A stretch of DNA of 64,000 bases from Maribacter sp. (GCA_011050675.1 DRFI01000025.1:124001-188000); one strand, 5' to 3'. Shown: positions 33,921 to 44,071, counted from the stretch's first letter. Made by a program: numbers and translations. Notes: generated by a model from the sequence alone, not told the origin.

Positions 33921-36548
33921 CTAATCTTCTAATTGCTCAATAAGATTGGCAACTAAAGCTGTCCATCCTGTTTGGTGAGAAGCACCTAATCCACGACCAT
34001 TTTCTCCGTGAAAATATTCATAGAATAATACCAAATCTTTAAAATTAGGATCTTGGTAAAATTTCTCGTAGTTCTTATTAATGGCACGATTACCATCGGC
34101 ATCTTTCTCGAACATATGAATAAGACGTTTACTCAATTCATCACTCACCTGTTTTAGGTTGAGCAATTTTGTACTTCCTGTTGGGTATTCAAATAGGAAA
34201 TCATTACCATCATACCATTGGTATTCGCGAAGTGCCTGAATGAAAAGGTAGTTCATAGGCATCCAAATAGGGCCACGCCAGTTAGAGTTGCCACCAAATA
34301 GGGAAACTGTAGATTCTGCAGGTTCGTAATCAATAGAGTATTCTACACCATCAATATGAATTTGATATGCCTTTTCGTGAACCTTAGATAAAGATCTTAT
34401 GCCGTATTCACTCAAGAATTCTTTCTCGTCTAAAAGCGCAGTTACTAATTTTTGCATTCGGTCTTTTGGTACCAAAGACAATAATAGATCCCCATCTGCT
34501 TCATATTGCTGTATAACTTCGTATTTTAAATTATCTGCACGGTATTTTTTAAACCAAAGAACACTTGCCTTAAATTTCGGAAATTTATCTAAAACACTTT
34601 TCTTAATAGTAAGTACTGCTGCCAATGATAACATACCGGCAATAGATCGTACTTTTATTGTGGTAGATTGTCCGTCTGGTAATGTTAAACGGTCATAGAA
34701 AAATCCTTCGGCATCATCCCAAGTATTGGCTTTATCGGTATCCATTTTATTCAATGCTTCTGCTATGAATATAAAATGTCCAAAGTATTTGGTTGCCATA
34801 TCTTCATACGAATCGTCGTGTTCTGCGATACGTAAACTTATTTCCAACATATTTAAACTATACATCGCCATCCAAGCTGTACCATCTACTTGGTCTAGCG
34901 AACCACCACCGGGAACACCATGGCTACGGTCAAAAACTCCAATATTATCCAAGCCTAAAAATCCGCCTTGAAAAACATTATTATCATTTCTATCTAAACG
35001 GTTCACCCACCAATTAAAGTTCAGCGATAGTTTATTGAACATTCTCTTTAAGAACTTGATATCGGGTACACCCGTTATGGATTTATCTGTACTATAAATC
35101 TGCAAGGTTGCCCATGCTTGTACTGGCGGATTCACATCACTAAAATTCCATTCGTAAGCAGGTATTTGTCCGTTAGGGGACATGTACCATTCTTTAGTGA
35201 ACAATAGTAATTGCTCTTTCGCAAAATCTGGGTCTATTGAGGCGAAGGATACACAGTGAAAAGCAGAATCCCAAGCGGCATACCAAGGGTATTCCCAAGC
35301 ATCTGGCATAGAGAGTATATCGTGGTTTCTTAAGGTTTTCCAATGACAGTTACGCCCAGTTAGTCTTTCTTTTGGTGGTTTTGTGGTTTTAGAATCACCA
35401 TCTAACCATTTTTCAACTTCGTAATTATAGTATTGTTTCGTCCAAAGTAAACCCGCAAATGCTTGTTTTAAAATGGCTTTTCTGTCATCGGTTGCTTTGG
35501 GTGCTATGCTGTCATAAAATTCAGCACACTCATTTTGTCTCTTTTTGAAAATAGTATCGAAATCAGCAAAAGGTTCTTGCAGATTTTCTTCGGTTAATCG
35601 TAGTTGAACAGTAACCGACTCACCACCTCCTATATTTTTTTGATACAATGGCGCAAACTTAGTACCCGAATCATTTTTGATTGCCAAGTCATAATCATTA
35701 TTACACACGGCGATGTTGAACAAGTCTTTCTTAAACGGATGATCGTTCGTTTCTTTATAAACCTTTTCCCTGTTGGTTTCGTTTTCCGTAAATAACAACT
35801 TATCTGCAGGCTGAAAATAGAAATTATATTTACCCACATATGGGTGGTCTATAAATACCGAAGTGTCTTTACCATTTTTAACCGTTGCTATTACCGGTTT
35901 TTGGGCCATTTCTTTAAATGACCAATGATTGCGCATAATCATTTGCGGCAATAAGGTTATAGGAGCAGGTTTGTTATTTCTATTTGTTATCGTAATTTGA
36001 ATAAGAATATCAGTTTCATTGCCTTTGGCATATTCTGTGCTAACATCAAAATAGGTGTTGTCGTCAAAAATACCAGTATCTAAAAGTTCAAACTCCAGCT
36101 CTTTACGATTGCGTTTTTGATTTTCATCGATCAATTGGTTGTACGGATATTCTTTCTGTGAATATTTGTACAAATATTTCATGTACGAATGCGATGGAGT
36201 ATTTTCTAAATAGTAGTATAGCTCCTTTACATCTTCACCATGATTTCCTTGCGGTCCAGTTAACCCGAAAAGGCGTTCTTTAAGAATAGGATCTTTTCCA
36301 TTCCATAAAGCAATGCTAAAACACATATTGCAATAGCGGTCGCTAATACCGGCTATACCATCTTCGCCCCAACGAAAAGCGCGACTTCTAGCATGATCAT
36401 GTGGTAAATAGTTCCAAGCATCGCCACCAGCACTATAATCTTCCCGTACTGTTCCCCATTGACGTTCACTTAAATAGGGTCCCCATTTCAACCAGTCTTT
36501 TTCTTCTTTTTGATGTTGTGCTAGACGTTCTTTTTCTGGGTTCTTCAT
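33921..36548 (-). CDS. GH63-type glucosidase (MGH1-like), copy 2
   Basis: An 875-residue cytoplasmic paralogue of the protein at 22686-25313, with the same domain plan: beta-rich N-terminal half (WGPYLSERQWGTVREDYS) and a catalytic barrel with Asp in YPWYAAWDSAFH and Glu in LFYEYFHGENGRGLG. The central N-terminal region (about 210-330) is much less similar to the first copy, suggesting different substrate preference. It lies 53 bases upstream of nothing in its own direction except the intergenic stretch to the convergent nhaD; the amidohydrolase gene at 36601 precedes it by 52 bases on the same strand and may be co-transcribed. Confidence 0.85.
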   Translation of the reverse strand: MKNPEKERLAQHQKEEKDWLKWGPYLSERQWGTVREDYSAGGDAWNYLPHDHARSRAFRWGEDGIAGISDRYCNMCFSIALWNGKDPILKERLFGLTGPQGNHGEDVKELYYYLENTPSHSYMKYLYKYSQKEYPYNQLIDENQKRNRKELEFELLDTGIFDDNTYFDVSTEYAKGNETDILIQITITNRNNKPAPITLLPQMIMRNHWSFKEMAQKPVIATVKNGKDTSVFIDHPYVGKYNFYFQPADKLLFTENETNREKVYKETNDHPFKKDLFNIAVCNNDYDLAIKNDSGTKFAPLYQKNIGGGESVTVQLRLTEENLQEPFADFDTIFKKRQNECAEFYDSIAPKATDDRKAILKQAFAGLLWTKQYYNYEVEKWLDGDSKTTKPPKERLTGRNCHWKTLRNHDILSMPDAWEYPWYAAWDSAFHCVSFASIDPDFAKEQLLLFTKEWYMSPNGQIPAYEWNFSDVNPPVQAWATLQIYSTDKSITGVPDIKFLKRMFNKLSLNFNWWVNRLDRNDNNVFQGGFLGLDNIGVFDRSHGVPGGGSLDQVDGTAWMAMYSLNMLEISLRIAEHDDSYEDMATKYFGHFIFIAEALNKMDTDKANTWDDAEGFFYDRLTLPDGQSTTIKVRSIAGMLSLAAVLTIKKSVLDKFPKFKASVLWFKKYRADNLKYEVIQQYEADGDLLLSLVPKDRMQKLVTALLDEKEFLSEYGIRSLSKVHEKAYQIHIDGVEYSIDYEPAESTVSLFGGNSNWRGPIWMPMNYLFIQALREYQWYDGNDFLFEYPTGSTKLLNLKQVSDELSKRLIHMFEKDADGNRAINKNYEKFYQDPNFKDLVLFYEYFHGENGRGLGASHQTGWTALVANLIEQLED

Positions 36549-36600
36549 GCGGAGTTTAATTAAGTAATTGCAGGATGATGGGCGTACAGGATATTATAAA

Positions 36601-37410
36601 CTAAAGTTTGCTGGTGTCAATTTTAAAAAGTTCTGCGGCATTTTTCCAAAGAATCAATTCTTTCTTTTCGTCGGCTAAATCTAATTGATTCATAAATTTT
36701 AAGTAGGATTTCATATTAGAGATGGGCCAGTCCGTTCCATAAAGTAGGTATTTTGGGTCGCCTGCATAGGTAATCATTTCTTCGATTTCCTTTTTCATGT
36801 AGCGTTCAAACTTATCTGAAAAATCGCCCAAAACCAATCCGGATATGTCTGCGTAGACGTTTTTGTTTTTATAAACAACCTCCATACAATCTTTGATCCA
36901 TGGGTTACCCACATGGCAGATCACGATTTTTAAATCTGGATAGTCAACAGCTAAATCATCAATATGAATAGGGTGGGAGTATTTAATTTTACCGGTTGGG
37001 GCATAAGTGTCACCAGAATGAAACATTACGGGTACATCATATTCAATAGCCATTTCATACATTAATTTGAAACGAATATCATTCGGGTAAAATGGTTCGT
37101 AACCTGGGTAAAATTTTAAGCCTTTAATGAATCCCTTTTCAAGGTAATCGCTAATCTCTATTACATCTCTGTGGTTATAATGCAGATAACTAATACCCGA
37201 GACAACACCCAAATTATTATATCCTTTTATAGCCTCTACGACCTGCTTGGTACTTGGTCTATGTTCATTGACTTTATAAGACGTGAGTACTAAAGAATAA
37301 TCAATGTTATTATCCTTCATGTTTTGTGAAAGCTTGTCTAAACTTTCGTTTAATGACACCACCCTATCTTCATGATAGTTGTTGATGTGGGTATGTACGT
37401 CTATGATCAT
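36601..37410 (-). CDS. Amidohydrolase family protein
   Basis: A 269-residue TIM-barrel hydrolase of the amidohydrolase_2 type. The HxH metal motif is at the N-terminus (IIDVHTHINNY, His6 and His8), the barrel His residues are in VMFHSGD and VICHVGNPW, and the catalytic Asp is in LLYGTDWPIS. Family members are decarboxylases or C-C/C-N hydrolases acting in the cytoplasm. The substrate is unknown. It sits upstream of the second glucosidase gene and 17 bases downstream of a hypothetical membrane protein gene. Confidence 0.85.
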   Translation of the reverse strand: MIIDVHTHINNYHEDRVVSLNESLDKLSQNMKDNNIDYSLVLTSYKVNEHRPSTKQVVEAIKGYNNLGVVSGISYLHYNHRDVIEISDYLEKGFIKGLKFYPGYEPFYPNDIRFKLMYEMAIEYDVPVMFHSGDTYAPTGKIKYSHPIHIDDLAVDYPDLKIVICHVGNPWIKDCMEVVYKNKNVYADISGLVLGDFSDKFERYMKKEIEEMITYAGDPKYLLYGTDWPISNMKSYLKFMNQLDLADEKKELILWKNAAELFKIDTSKL

Positions 37411-37427
37411 GTTTAATTAGTTTGCTT

Positions 37428-38360
37428 TTAATTTATGGAGTCAAGATTATTGGTGAATTTTAGTTCCTTGGACTCTAAATTGTAGAGGCCATAAATAGTA
37501 TCGTTCGGATTTTCAGTCTTGTAATATTCATATTTTGAATTTTCCTTTGAATTTTCCTTTGAATTTTTGGTTTTGTAGTATTCAAGAATAAGATTTCCTT
37601 CTCTCAAATTAATTGAAACAAGGGGTTCGTCTGTGATTTTTAGTAGATTTTCACCGTTTACATCTGAGATGTAATAGGCATAATTATCTTTAGTATCAAT
37701 CATTTCATCCTTATTTGAATCTTCTTCATATAATGTGTAGAAAATATTTTTGGGTAAATTATTGTCTTTATATGGTACAACTTCCATGTGAAATATTAAA
37801 CCATCTTTATTTAATAATTTTCCAATAATAGTACACTCTTTATCTATAAATAGAACGTTACGAGTTCGTTCACCTACCATATTATTATAGTTGAGGTTAT
37901 AAAACCCATGCTCATCAAGCTCTCCAGAAATATTGTGAAGAATTGGTATGTAGTAATATTCTGTGTTTTCAATCTTTAATGGTTCGGAAATTTTTCCATT
38001 CCATTTTATTTTTTCTTTTCTAACTCTTGATGAGTCATACTCATTATTTAGGCTACTGTTTTTGGTGCTTGTATTAGGGAGGTTTAATACAATTATTAAT
38101 GTGATAAAAATCATTGAAAAAGTTCCTATAAAAATAAGATCTCTTTTTCTTTTTAATTTAAAATCTTGTCTTATTTTTTTTATAACTACTTGAGCTTTCT
38201 CTTTAGAAACTTTTTTAAATACCGCTTTTTGAACGTCATCTGATTCTGAATAAATAGCCTCTCGGTTGCTTCCTTTGAATTTTTGTCGTTTAGATGCCTT
38301 TAAAGCTCTATTCTGCTTAATTCGATTTATTGCATCAATAATGTGCCCAGCTGAACTCAA
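37428..38360 (-). CDS. Hypothetical single-pass membrane protein
   Basis: A 310-residue protein. A basic N-terminal cytoplasmic segment (NRIKQNRALKASKRQKFKG) is followed by one transmembrane helix at about residues 72-92 (LIFIGTFSMIFITLIIVLNL) and an external acidic, beta-rich domain. I recall small Bacteroidota proteins with the same N-terminus, of unknown function. The start is TTG and overlaps a TACATTTG sequence on the minus strand, so the start or that promoter match is doubtful. Near the C-terminus, residues about 265-276 encode NSKENSKENS from a 12-base tandem DNA repeat (37534-37567). Base composition is AT-rich compared with the neighbours. Confidence 0.65.
   Translation of the reverse strand: MSSAGHIIDAINRIKQNRALKASKRQKFKGSNREAIYSESDDVQKAVFKKVSKEKAQVVIKKIRQDFKLKRKRDLIFIGTFSMIFITLIIVLNLPNTSTKNSSLNNEYDSSRVRKEKIKWNGKISEPLKIENTEYYYIPILHNISGELDEHGFYNLNYNNMVGERTRNVLFIDKECTIIGKLLNKDGLIFHMEVVPYKDNNLPKNIFYTLYEEDSNKDEMIDTKDNYAYYISDVNGENLLKITDEPLVSINLREGNLILEYYKTKNSKENSKENSKYEYYKTENPNDTIYGLYNLESKELKFTNNLDSIN
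37534..37567. repeat. 12-base tandem repeat inside a coding region
   Basis: Unit TTTGAATTTTCC on the plus strand, 2.8 copies. In the minus-strand gene it adds repeats of KENS; because the unit is 12 bases, copy-number change would keep the frame. Confidence 0.8.
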
Positions 38361-38409
38361 ATGTAGAATAGGATGTTAAATTAACTATTGTTAAGATACG
38401 TCAACTAAT

Positions 38410-39093
38410 TTATACCGCCCTTTGCACTACCTCAAATACCTTATTGGCATCACACTTAATAGTTTTGGAAGGGAATTTTAATATTAAAGCATAATCATGA
38501 GTTGCCATTAGAATAGTTCTCCCAGATTTATTGATTTCCTGTAATACCTTCATAACCTCTACACTGGTTTGTGGATCAAGGTTTCCGGTAGGCTCATCGG
38601 CAATTATTAATTCTGGGTCGTTCAATAAAGCACGGGCAATAGCAATACGTTGTTGTTCTCCACCAGAAAGCTCATGTGGAAACTTAAATCCTTTGGTTTT
38701 CATACCTACTTTTTCAAGTACGTTAGAAACCTGAGTATCCATTTTAGCCTTGTCCGTCCAACCGGTTGCTTTTAGAACAAAGAACATATTCTGGTTGATA
38801 TTACGGTCTGGAAGTAGTTTGAAATCTTGAAAAACAATACCCAATTTTCTCCGTAAAAAAGGAATATCACTTTCCTTTAATGTTTTAAGATTGAACTCAC
38901 CCACATGACCTTCACCTTTTTGCAATGGTAAATCGCCATAAAGGGTTTTCATGAAGCTACTTTTACCGCTTCCGGTCTTACCAATGAGGTAAACGAATTC
39001 CCCCTTAGCAATTTTTAAGCTCACTTCGCTCAACACCAAGCTCTCTTTTTGAAAAATAGAGGCATCCTTAAGTTCTAAAACAATCTCTTCCAT
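38410..39093 (-). CDS. ftsE: Cell-division ABC transporter ATP-binding protein
   Basis: A 227-residue ABC ATPase when started at the ATG at 39093; longer in-frame starts upstream add an implausible leader. Walker A is GKTGSGKSS (38-46), the signature is [16 protein letters not shown], Walker B is LIIADEPTG, and the switch His is in MATHDY. The motif set and length fit FtsE, which with FtsX controls peptidoglycan hydrolases at the division site. ftsX is not adjacent here. It is divergent from the TPR gene, with a 20-base perfect palindrome between them. Confidence 0.9.
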   Translation of the reverse strand: MEEIVLELKDASIFQKESLVLSEVSLKIAKGEFVYLIGKTGSGKSSFMKTLYGDLPLQKGEGHVGEFNLKTLKESDIPFLRRKLGIVFQDFKLLPDRNINQNMFFVLKATGWTDKAKMDTQVSNVLEKVGMKTKGFKFPHELSGGEQQRIAIARALLNDPELIIADEPTGNLDPQTSVEVMKVLQEINKSGRTILMATHDYALILKFPSKTIKCDANKVFEVVQRAV

Positions 39094-39202
39094 AACGCAA
39101 ATGTTGATATAAAAGTAATAAGTTCCATTTGATATTAGAGAACCCTTAATCAAAATCTTTTCTTTTGTATAGGTATTGCACATACTTAGGTACAATTTTT
39201 GT

Positions 39203-39222
39203 CGTTATCACATGTGATAACG
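39203..39222. promoter_or_regulatory. Perfect 20-base palindrome between ftsE and the TPR gene
   Basis: CGTTATCACATGTGATAACG reads the same on both strands, lies 26 bases before the TPR start and 110 bases before ftsE. No T run follows, so an operator for a dimeric regulator is likelier than a terminator. Confidence 0.6.
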
Positions 39223-39248
39223 GTACTTCTAAATAGTAACAGAACACT

Positions 39249-42200
39249 ATGCTTAAAAAAATCACCGCTTTTATTCCAATGGTACTCGGTTTGGTCGCAT
39301 TGACCACAGCCCAAGAGTCTAAGATTTACACCCATGAACAAAAAGCATTTCAAGACGCGCTAGCGCTTTACAACAACGAACAATATCAAGCGGCACAGAC
39401 CATTTTTGACAAGGTCAAAGTGTCTACAAAAGACGAGGAGACCGCTGCCAATAGTGCCTACTACGCTGCTAATGCGGCAGTACGCCTAAACCAGATGGGT
39501 GCAGACCGATTAATGGAAGATTTTGTTGAAAAATATCCTACATCTACCAAACGTAATTCTGCCTTTGCAGATGTGGCCGAGTATTATTTTCAGACAGGAA
39601 AATATCCTTATGCTTTAAAATGGTATGATAAGGTTGATCAGAACTCATTGTCTCGTGGCGAGATGGATAAGTTCAATTTCAATTATGGCTATTCTCTTTT
39701 CTCATCCCGTAAAACTAAACAGGCAGAAAAGTATCTAGAAAAGGTAACTACTTCTCAGGTATATGGGTCTCAGGCAAAATATTACTTGGGGTATATCTCT
39801 TATCAAGAAGATGATTATGAAACAGCAAATCAGCGTTTCGATCAAATAACCGATCAAGATGTTTTGGAGGAGAAGTTGAGCTATTATCAGGCAGATATGA
39901 ATTTTAAGCTTGGTAAGTTCGAAGAGGCTATTGCCGTGGCTAAAAAACAAATACCAAAATCTGACAGAAGAGAAGTTTCTGAACTGAACAAGATTATTGG
40001 GGAGAGCTATTTTAATCTCAACCAATACGAAAATGCAATTCCGTATTTAACCGAGTATAACGGTAAAGGTGGTAAATGGAGCAATACCGATTACTATTAC
40101 CTAGGTTATGCTTATTACAAGGGAGGCGATTTTGCCAGTGCTATTGCCCAATTCAATAAAATTATTGGAGGTACCAATAGCGTTGCACAGAATGCTTACT
40201 ACCATTTAGCGGAGTGTTATTTAAAGCTGGATAAAAAGCAAGAAGCATTGAACGCTTTTAGAAATGCTTCTCAGATGGAATATAGTGTAGAGATTCAAAA
40301 AGATGCCTTTTTGAATTATGCGCGTTTAAGTTACGAGGTTGGTAATGCTTATGAGCCGGTACCACAGGTAATAACAAACTACTTGAAAACATACCCGAAA
40401 GATGAGCATCAAGAAGAAATGCAGACCTTATTGGTTGATTCATACATTACTTCAAAAAACTTTGCAGGCGCGATGAAGTTACTTGAAGAGAATAAGAATT
40501 ATGCTAGTAAAGAGGTATATCAAAAAGTAGCTTACTATAGAGGTATTGAACTTTTTATGGAGGGCGATAACAATGCTGCGGCAGATAATTTTGGTAAATC
40601 TTTGAATAGTGCCGAAGATATGTTGTTCAAGGCAAGAGCCAATTATTGGAAGGCAGAAGCTGATTATAATAGCAACAGATTTGATGATGCCGCAAAAGGA
40701 TTTTTAGCTTTTAAGAATAACTCGTCTGCAAAAAATACAGAAATGTATGCCGATGTAGATTACAACTTGGCTTATTCATACTTCAAACAAAAAGATTATA
40801 CCGATGCAATAACCTACTTCAATACATTTACCGCTAATGGAAATGCAGAAGTAGAGAAATTGCACGATGGTTTTTTAAGATTGGGAGATAGTTACTACGC
40901 TACTAGTAAATACTGGCCAGCAATAGAAACCTATAACAAAGCGATTGCGTTAACAGGACCAGAGAAAGATTATGCTTTCTACCAAAAAGCGATGAGCTAC
41001 GGTTATGTAGATAGAGGTACAAGCAAGATTGAAAATTTAGAGGAGTTCGTAAACCAATATCCTAGATCTAGTTTTAAAGATGATGCCTTGTTTGAACTTG
41101 GTAATACGTATGTATCGCAAGGGCAAGAGAACAAAGGTCTTGAGGCTTATGATAGATTGATCAGTGAATATAGAGGTAGCTCTTTAGTGCCACAAGCATT
41201 AATGAGACAAGGACTGGTTAATTATAATGCGAGCAGAAACGAAGCTGCTTTAGCGAAGTTTAAAACTGTTGTTCGTGATTTCCCTAAAACACAAGAAGCC
41301 ATACAAGCGGTAGCTACTGCTAAATTGGTGTATGTAGATATGGGGCAGGTAAACGAATATGCAGAATGGGTACGCGGACTTGATTTTGTAGAGGTTACCG
41401 ATGCCGAATTGGACAACGCTACTTTTGATGCTGCCCAAAAGCAGAACCTAGAGGGTAATGTTGAACCGGCTATTAAAGGGTATAAGAATTACATTCAGCA
41501 ATTTCCTACTGGTTTACATGCTGTAGATGCCAACTTTAGCCTTGCCCAATTATACTTTGGTAAAGGGGAGAAAGAATCGGCTTTACCATATTATAAATAT
41601 GTTGCCGATAGAAGCACAAGTGAGTATGCAGAACAAGCATTAACACGTGTTTGCGAGGTTTATATTTCTAACGATGATTACCAAATAGCTTTGCCTTATT
41701 TATTGAAATTAGAGAGTCAGGCAAACATTCAGCAGAACAGAACATTTGCACGCTCTAACTTAATGAAAGGCTATTATGGTGAGAAGAATTATCCAAAGAC
41801 TTTAGAGTATGCCGATAAGGTATTGTCTACACCAAGTATAGATAATAGAATTAAGAGTGATGCACATATTATGATCGCAAGATCTGCCATTGCTACCAAT
41901 GACGAGCAAAAAGCAAAGTCAGCATATGCTGAGGTATTAAAAATAGCATCAGGAGCTACGGCTGCCGAAGCATTGTATTATGATGCTTATTTTGAGCATA
42001 AAGATGGTGCTTACGAAAACTCTAATGTGGCCGTGCAAAAATTGGCTAAAGATTACGCGGTTTATAAAGAGTGGGGTGGTAAAGGTTTAGTGCTAATGGC
42101 TAAGAATTACTATGCACTAAATGATGCCTACCAAGCAACCTATATTCTTGAAAGTGTGATTACAAATTTTAGTCAATATCCAGAAATTGTATCAGAGGCA

Positions 42201-42266
42201 AGGGCAGAGCTTGCTATTATAAAGTCGAAAGAGGCTAAGAGTAACTCATCAGTTGATCCTAATTAA
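39249..42266 (+). CDS. Exported giant tetratricopeptide-repeat protein
   Basis: A 1005-residue protein with a Sec signal peptide (residues 1-21, LVALTTAQE). Nearly all of the mature protein is tandem TPR helix pairs (for example AFADVAEYYFQTGKYPYALKWYDKV, YYLGYAYYKGGDFASAIAQFNKI, ALFELGNTYVSQGQENKGLEAYDRL), with a superhelical scaffold expected in the periplasm. Such proteins bind envelope partners. The partner is probably the beta-barrel protein starting 29 bases downstream: a TPR/barrel pair next to ftsE is a familiar arrangement in flavobacteria as I recall it. The mechanism is unknown. Confidence 0.85.
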   Translation: MLKKITAFIPMVLGLVALTTAQESKIYTHEQKAFQDALALYNNEQYQAAQTIFDKVKVSTKDEETAANSAYYAANAAVRLNQMGADRLMEDFVEKYPTSTKRNSAFADVAEYYFQTGKYPYALKWYDKVDQNSLSRGEMDKFNFNYGYSLFSSRKTKQAEKYLEKVTTSQVYGSQAKYYLGYISYQEDDYETANQRFDQITDQDVLEEKLSYYQADMNFKLGKFEEAIAVAKKQIPKSDRREVSELNKIIGESYFNLNQYENAIPYLTEYNGKGGKWSNTDYYYLGYAYYKGGDFASAIAQFNKIIGGTNSVAQNAYYHLAECYLKLDKKQEALNAFRNASQMEYSVEIQKDAFLNYARLSYEVGNAYEPVPQVITNYLKTYPKDEHQEEMQTLLVDSYITSKNFAGAMKLLEENKNYASKEVYQKVAYYRGIELFMEGDNNAAADNFGKSLNSAEDMLFKARANYWKAEADYNSNRFDDAAKGFLAFKNNSSAKNTEMYADVDYNLAYSYFKQKDYTDAITYFNTFTANGNAEVEKLHDGFLRLGDSYYATSKYWPAIETYNKAIALTGPEKDYAFYQKAMSYGYVDRGTSKIENLEEFVNQYPRSSFKDDALFELGNTYVSQGQENKGLEAYDRLISEYRGSSLVPQALMRQGLVNYNASRNEAALAKFKTVVRDFPKTQEAIQAVATAKLVYVDMGQVNEYAEWVRGLDFVEVTDAELDNATFDAAQKQNLEGNVEPAIKGYKNYIQQFPTGLHAVDANFSLAQLYFGKGEKESALPYYKYVADRSTSEYAEQALTRVCEVYISNDDYQIALPYLLKLESQANIQQNRTFARSNLMKGYYGEKNYPKTLEYADKVLSTPSIDNRIKSDAHIMIARSAIATNDEQKAKSAYAEVLKIASGATAAEALYYDAYFEHKDGAYENSNVAVQKLAKDYAVYKEWGGKGLVLMAKNYYALNDAYQATYILESVITNFSQYPEIVSEARAELAIIKSKEAKSNSSVDPN

Positions 42267-42295
42267 AAACTACGTACACCAGTAAAAGAACACCT

Positions 42296-44047
42296 ATGTA
42301 CAACAAACATATATTTACGCTTATTTTTTTAACGCTTGGCTTTCAAGTTGTTTTTGCTCAAGAAGAGGAAAAAGATTTGGGAACGGAGACCGTAACGGTT
42401 ACCAAAGCATACACGCCAACCGTTTCAGATGCTTTTAAAATTAAATCGGTTCCTAATATGAACGATTCTATCGTTCTACAGAAAAAACCGATTACTTATA
42501 GCATTTTTTCAGTGCCTGTAGCGTCTACGTTTACGCCATCTAAAGGCACGGCATCAAAAGTAGAAAGATTGCCACCACCAGTATTATATAATTCGTATGC
42601 CTCTTTGGGAGCGGGGTTATATGGTAATGTGTTGGGTGAATTCTATACCAGTAGAACTATCAATAGAGATGAGAATTTTGATATTGGTTTCAACCATTTG
42701 TCCTCCAGAGGCGGAATTGATGGTGTTGAATTGAATGATACTTTTTATGATACCAAATTAGATGCATCGTATGCAAAACGCGACCGAGATTTAGATTGGG
42801 GAGCTGCTATTGGCTTGCAACATCAATTATATAATTGGTACGGGATAGAGCCAGGTGTGTTCAGTGAAACAGTTATTAATAGTATTGACGAACGTCAGAA
42901 CTATTTTATGGGCGAGGCAAGTGGTCACATAAATGTAGAAGATGCTTACTTTAAAAGAGCGGACTTAACATACCGTAGATTTTTTGATGCTGTAAGTTCT
43001 GGAGAAAACAGGGCTATCTTTAATACAGGTTTTGAGTTTCCTGTAAACGACGAAACTTTTAATGCCAAAGTAAAGGTGGATTATGTGGGTGGTACTTTTG
43101 AGAATACAGATGTTAGCAGTACTACTAATGACAACGGAATTTCTTATGGAAATTTACAAGTAGGTGTTAATCCGTCTTTAAAAATGTTACGCGATGATCT
43201 TTCATTGAACTTGGGAGTGAATTTAGTTTACGGAATGGATTTAGAAAATAGCGAAAGTAACTTCTATATCTATCCTGCGGTAACTGCATCATATCGTTTG
43301 TTAGATGAATCGGTTATTGCTTATGGAGGTGTTACGGGGGAGTTGAAGCAGAATTCTTATTATGATTTTGTGGAAGGGAATCCATTTGTTTCTCCAACCC
43401 TAAACGTTGCTCCAACAGATAGTCAGTATAACGCCTATATCGGCTTTAAAGGTCAATTGTTACCAAATTTAAGTTATAACCTTAAAGGGTCTTATTCGGC
43501 AGAGAATAATAAGCCATTATATGTTTTAAATCCTAGAAATGACTTTAGGTCTGACGAGAAAGGATACTATTATGGTAATTCATTTGATCTGTTTTATGAT
43601 GATATAAAGACATTGGGCATATTTGGGGAACTGAATGTTGACGTAAACCGTAATTTCACTTTGGGTATTAATGCTGAGGTGTATGACTACAATACAGAAA
43701 CCGGAAACCCTGCTTGGAACTTGCCAAATTTAAAAGCATCTCTATTTATGGATTATCAGATAGGAGAAAAATGGTATGCGGGAGCTAATTTATTTTATGT
43801 TGGCGAACGTGACGATTTTTCATCAAATGTGATTCAGAATGCACTGCCTAGCGACTTTCCTGCAACACAAATTACTTTAGACGGCTTTTTTGATGCAAAT
43901 GCGCATATTGGCTATCGCTATACAGATCAATGGTCTTTCTTTATAAAAGGGGCAAATCTATCTAACAATGATTACCAACGTTGGGCTAATTTTCAAGTTC
44001 AAGGTATTCAGGTATTGGGTGGAGCAACGTATAAGTTCGATTTCTAG
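42296..44047 (+). CDS. Outer-membrane beta-barrel protein, TonB-receptor-like without plug
   Basis: A 583-residue outer-membrane protein: Sec signal (residues 1-21, QVVFA-QEEE), a short segment EKDLGTETVTVTKAYTPTVSDAFKI that looks like the remnant of a TonB-receptor N-terminus, then about 500 residues of alternating amphipathic strands, ending with a terminal Phe (GATYKFDF), a signature for Bam insertion. A plug domain is absent, so ligand-gated transport is not expected. It probably forms a complex with the upstream TPR protein. A perfect terminator follows. Confidence 0.8.
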   Translation: MYNKHIFTLIFLTLGFQVVFAQEEEKDLGTETVTVTKAYTPTVSDAFKIKSVPNMNDSIVLQKKPITYSIFSVPVASTFTPSKGTASKVERLPPPVLYNSYASLGAGLYGNVLGEFYTSRTINRDENFDIGFNHLSSRGGIDGVELNDTFYDTKLDASYAKRDRDLDWGAAIGLQHQLYNWYGIEPGVFSETVINSIDERQNYFMGEASGHINVEDAYFKRADLTYRRFFDAVSSGENRAIFNTGFEFPVNDETFNAKVKVDYVGGTFENTDVSSTTNDNGISYGNLQVGVNPSLKMLRDDLSLNLGVNLVYGMDLENSESNFYIYPAVTASYRLLDESVIAYGGVTGELKQNSYYDFVEGNPFVSPTLNVAPTDSQYNAYIGFKGQLLPNLSYNLKGSYSAENNKPLYVLNPRNDFRSDEKGYYYGNSFDLFYDDIKTLGIFGELNVDVNRNFTLGINAEVYDYNTETGNPAWNLPNLKASLFMDYQIGEKWYAGANLFYVGERDDFSSNVIQNALPSDFPATQITLDGFFDANAHIGYRYTDQWSFFIKGANLSNNDYQRWANFQVQGIQVLGGATYKFDF

Positions 44048-44071
44048 AAAAATAATTTAAATAATACATTT

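Noticed and set aside
39093-39195. Extended N-terminus of the ftsE gene
   Set aside because: The extra 34 residues have no relation to ABC proteins, and the ATG at 39093 gives the normal FtsE start.
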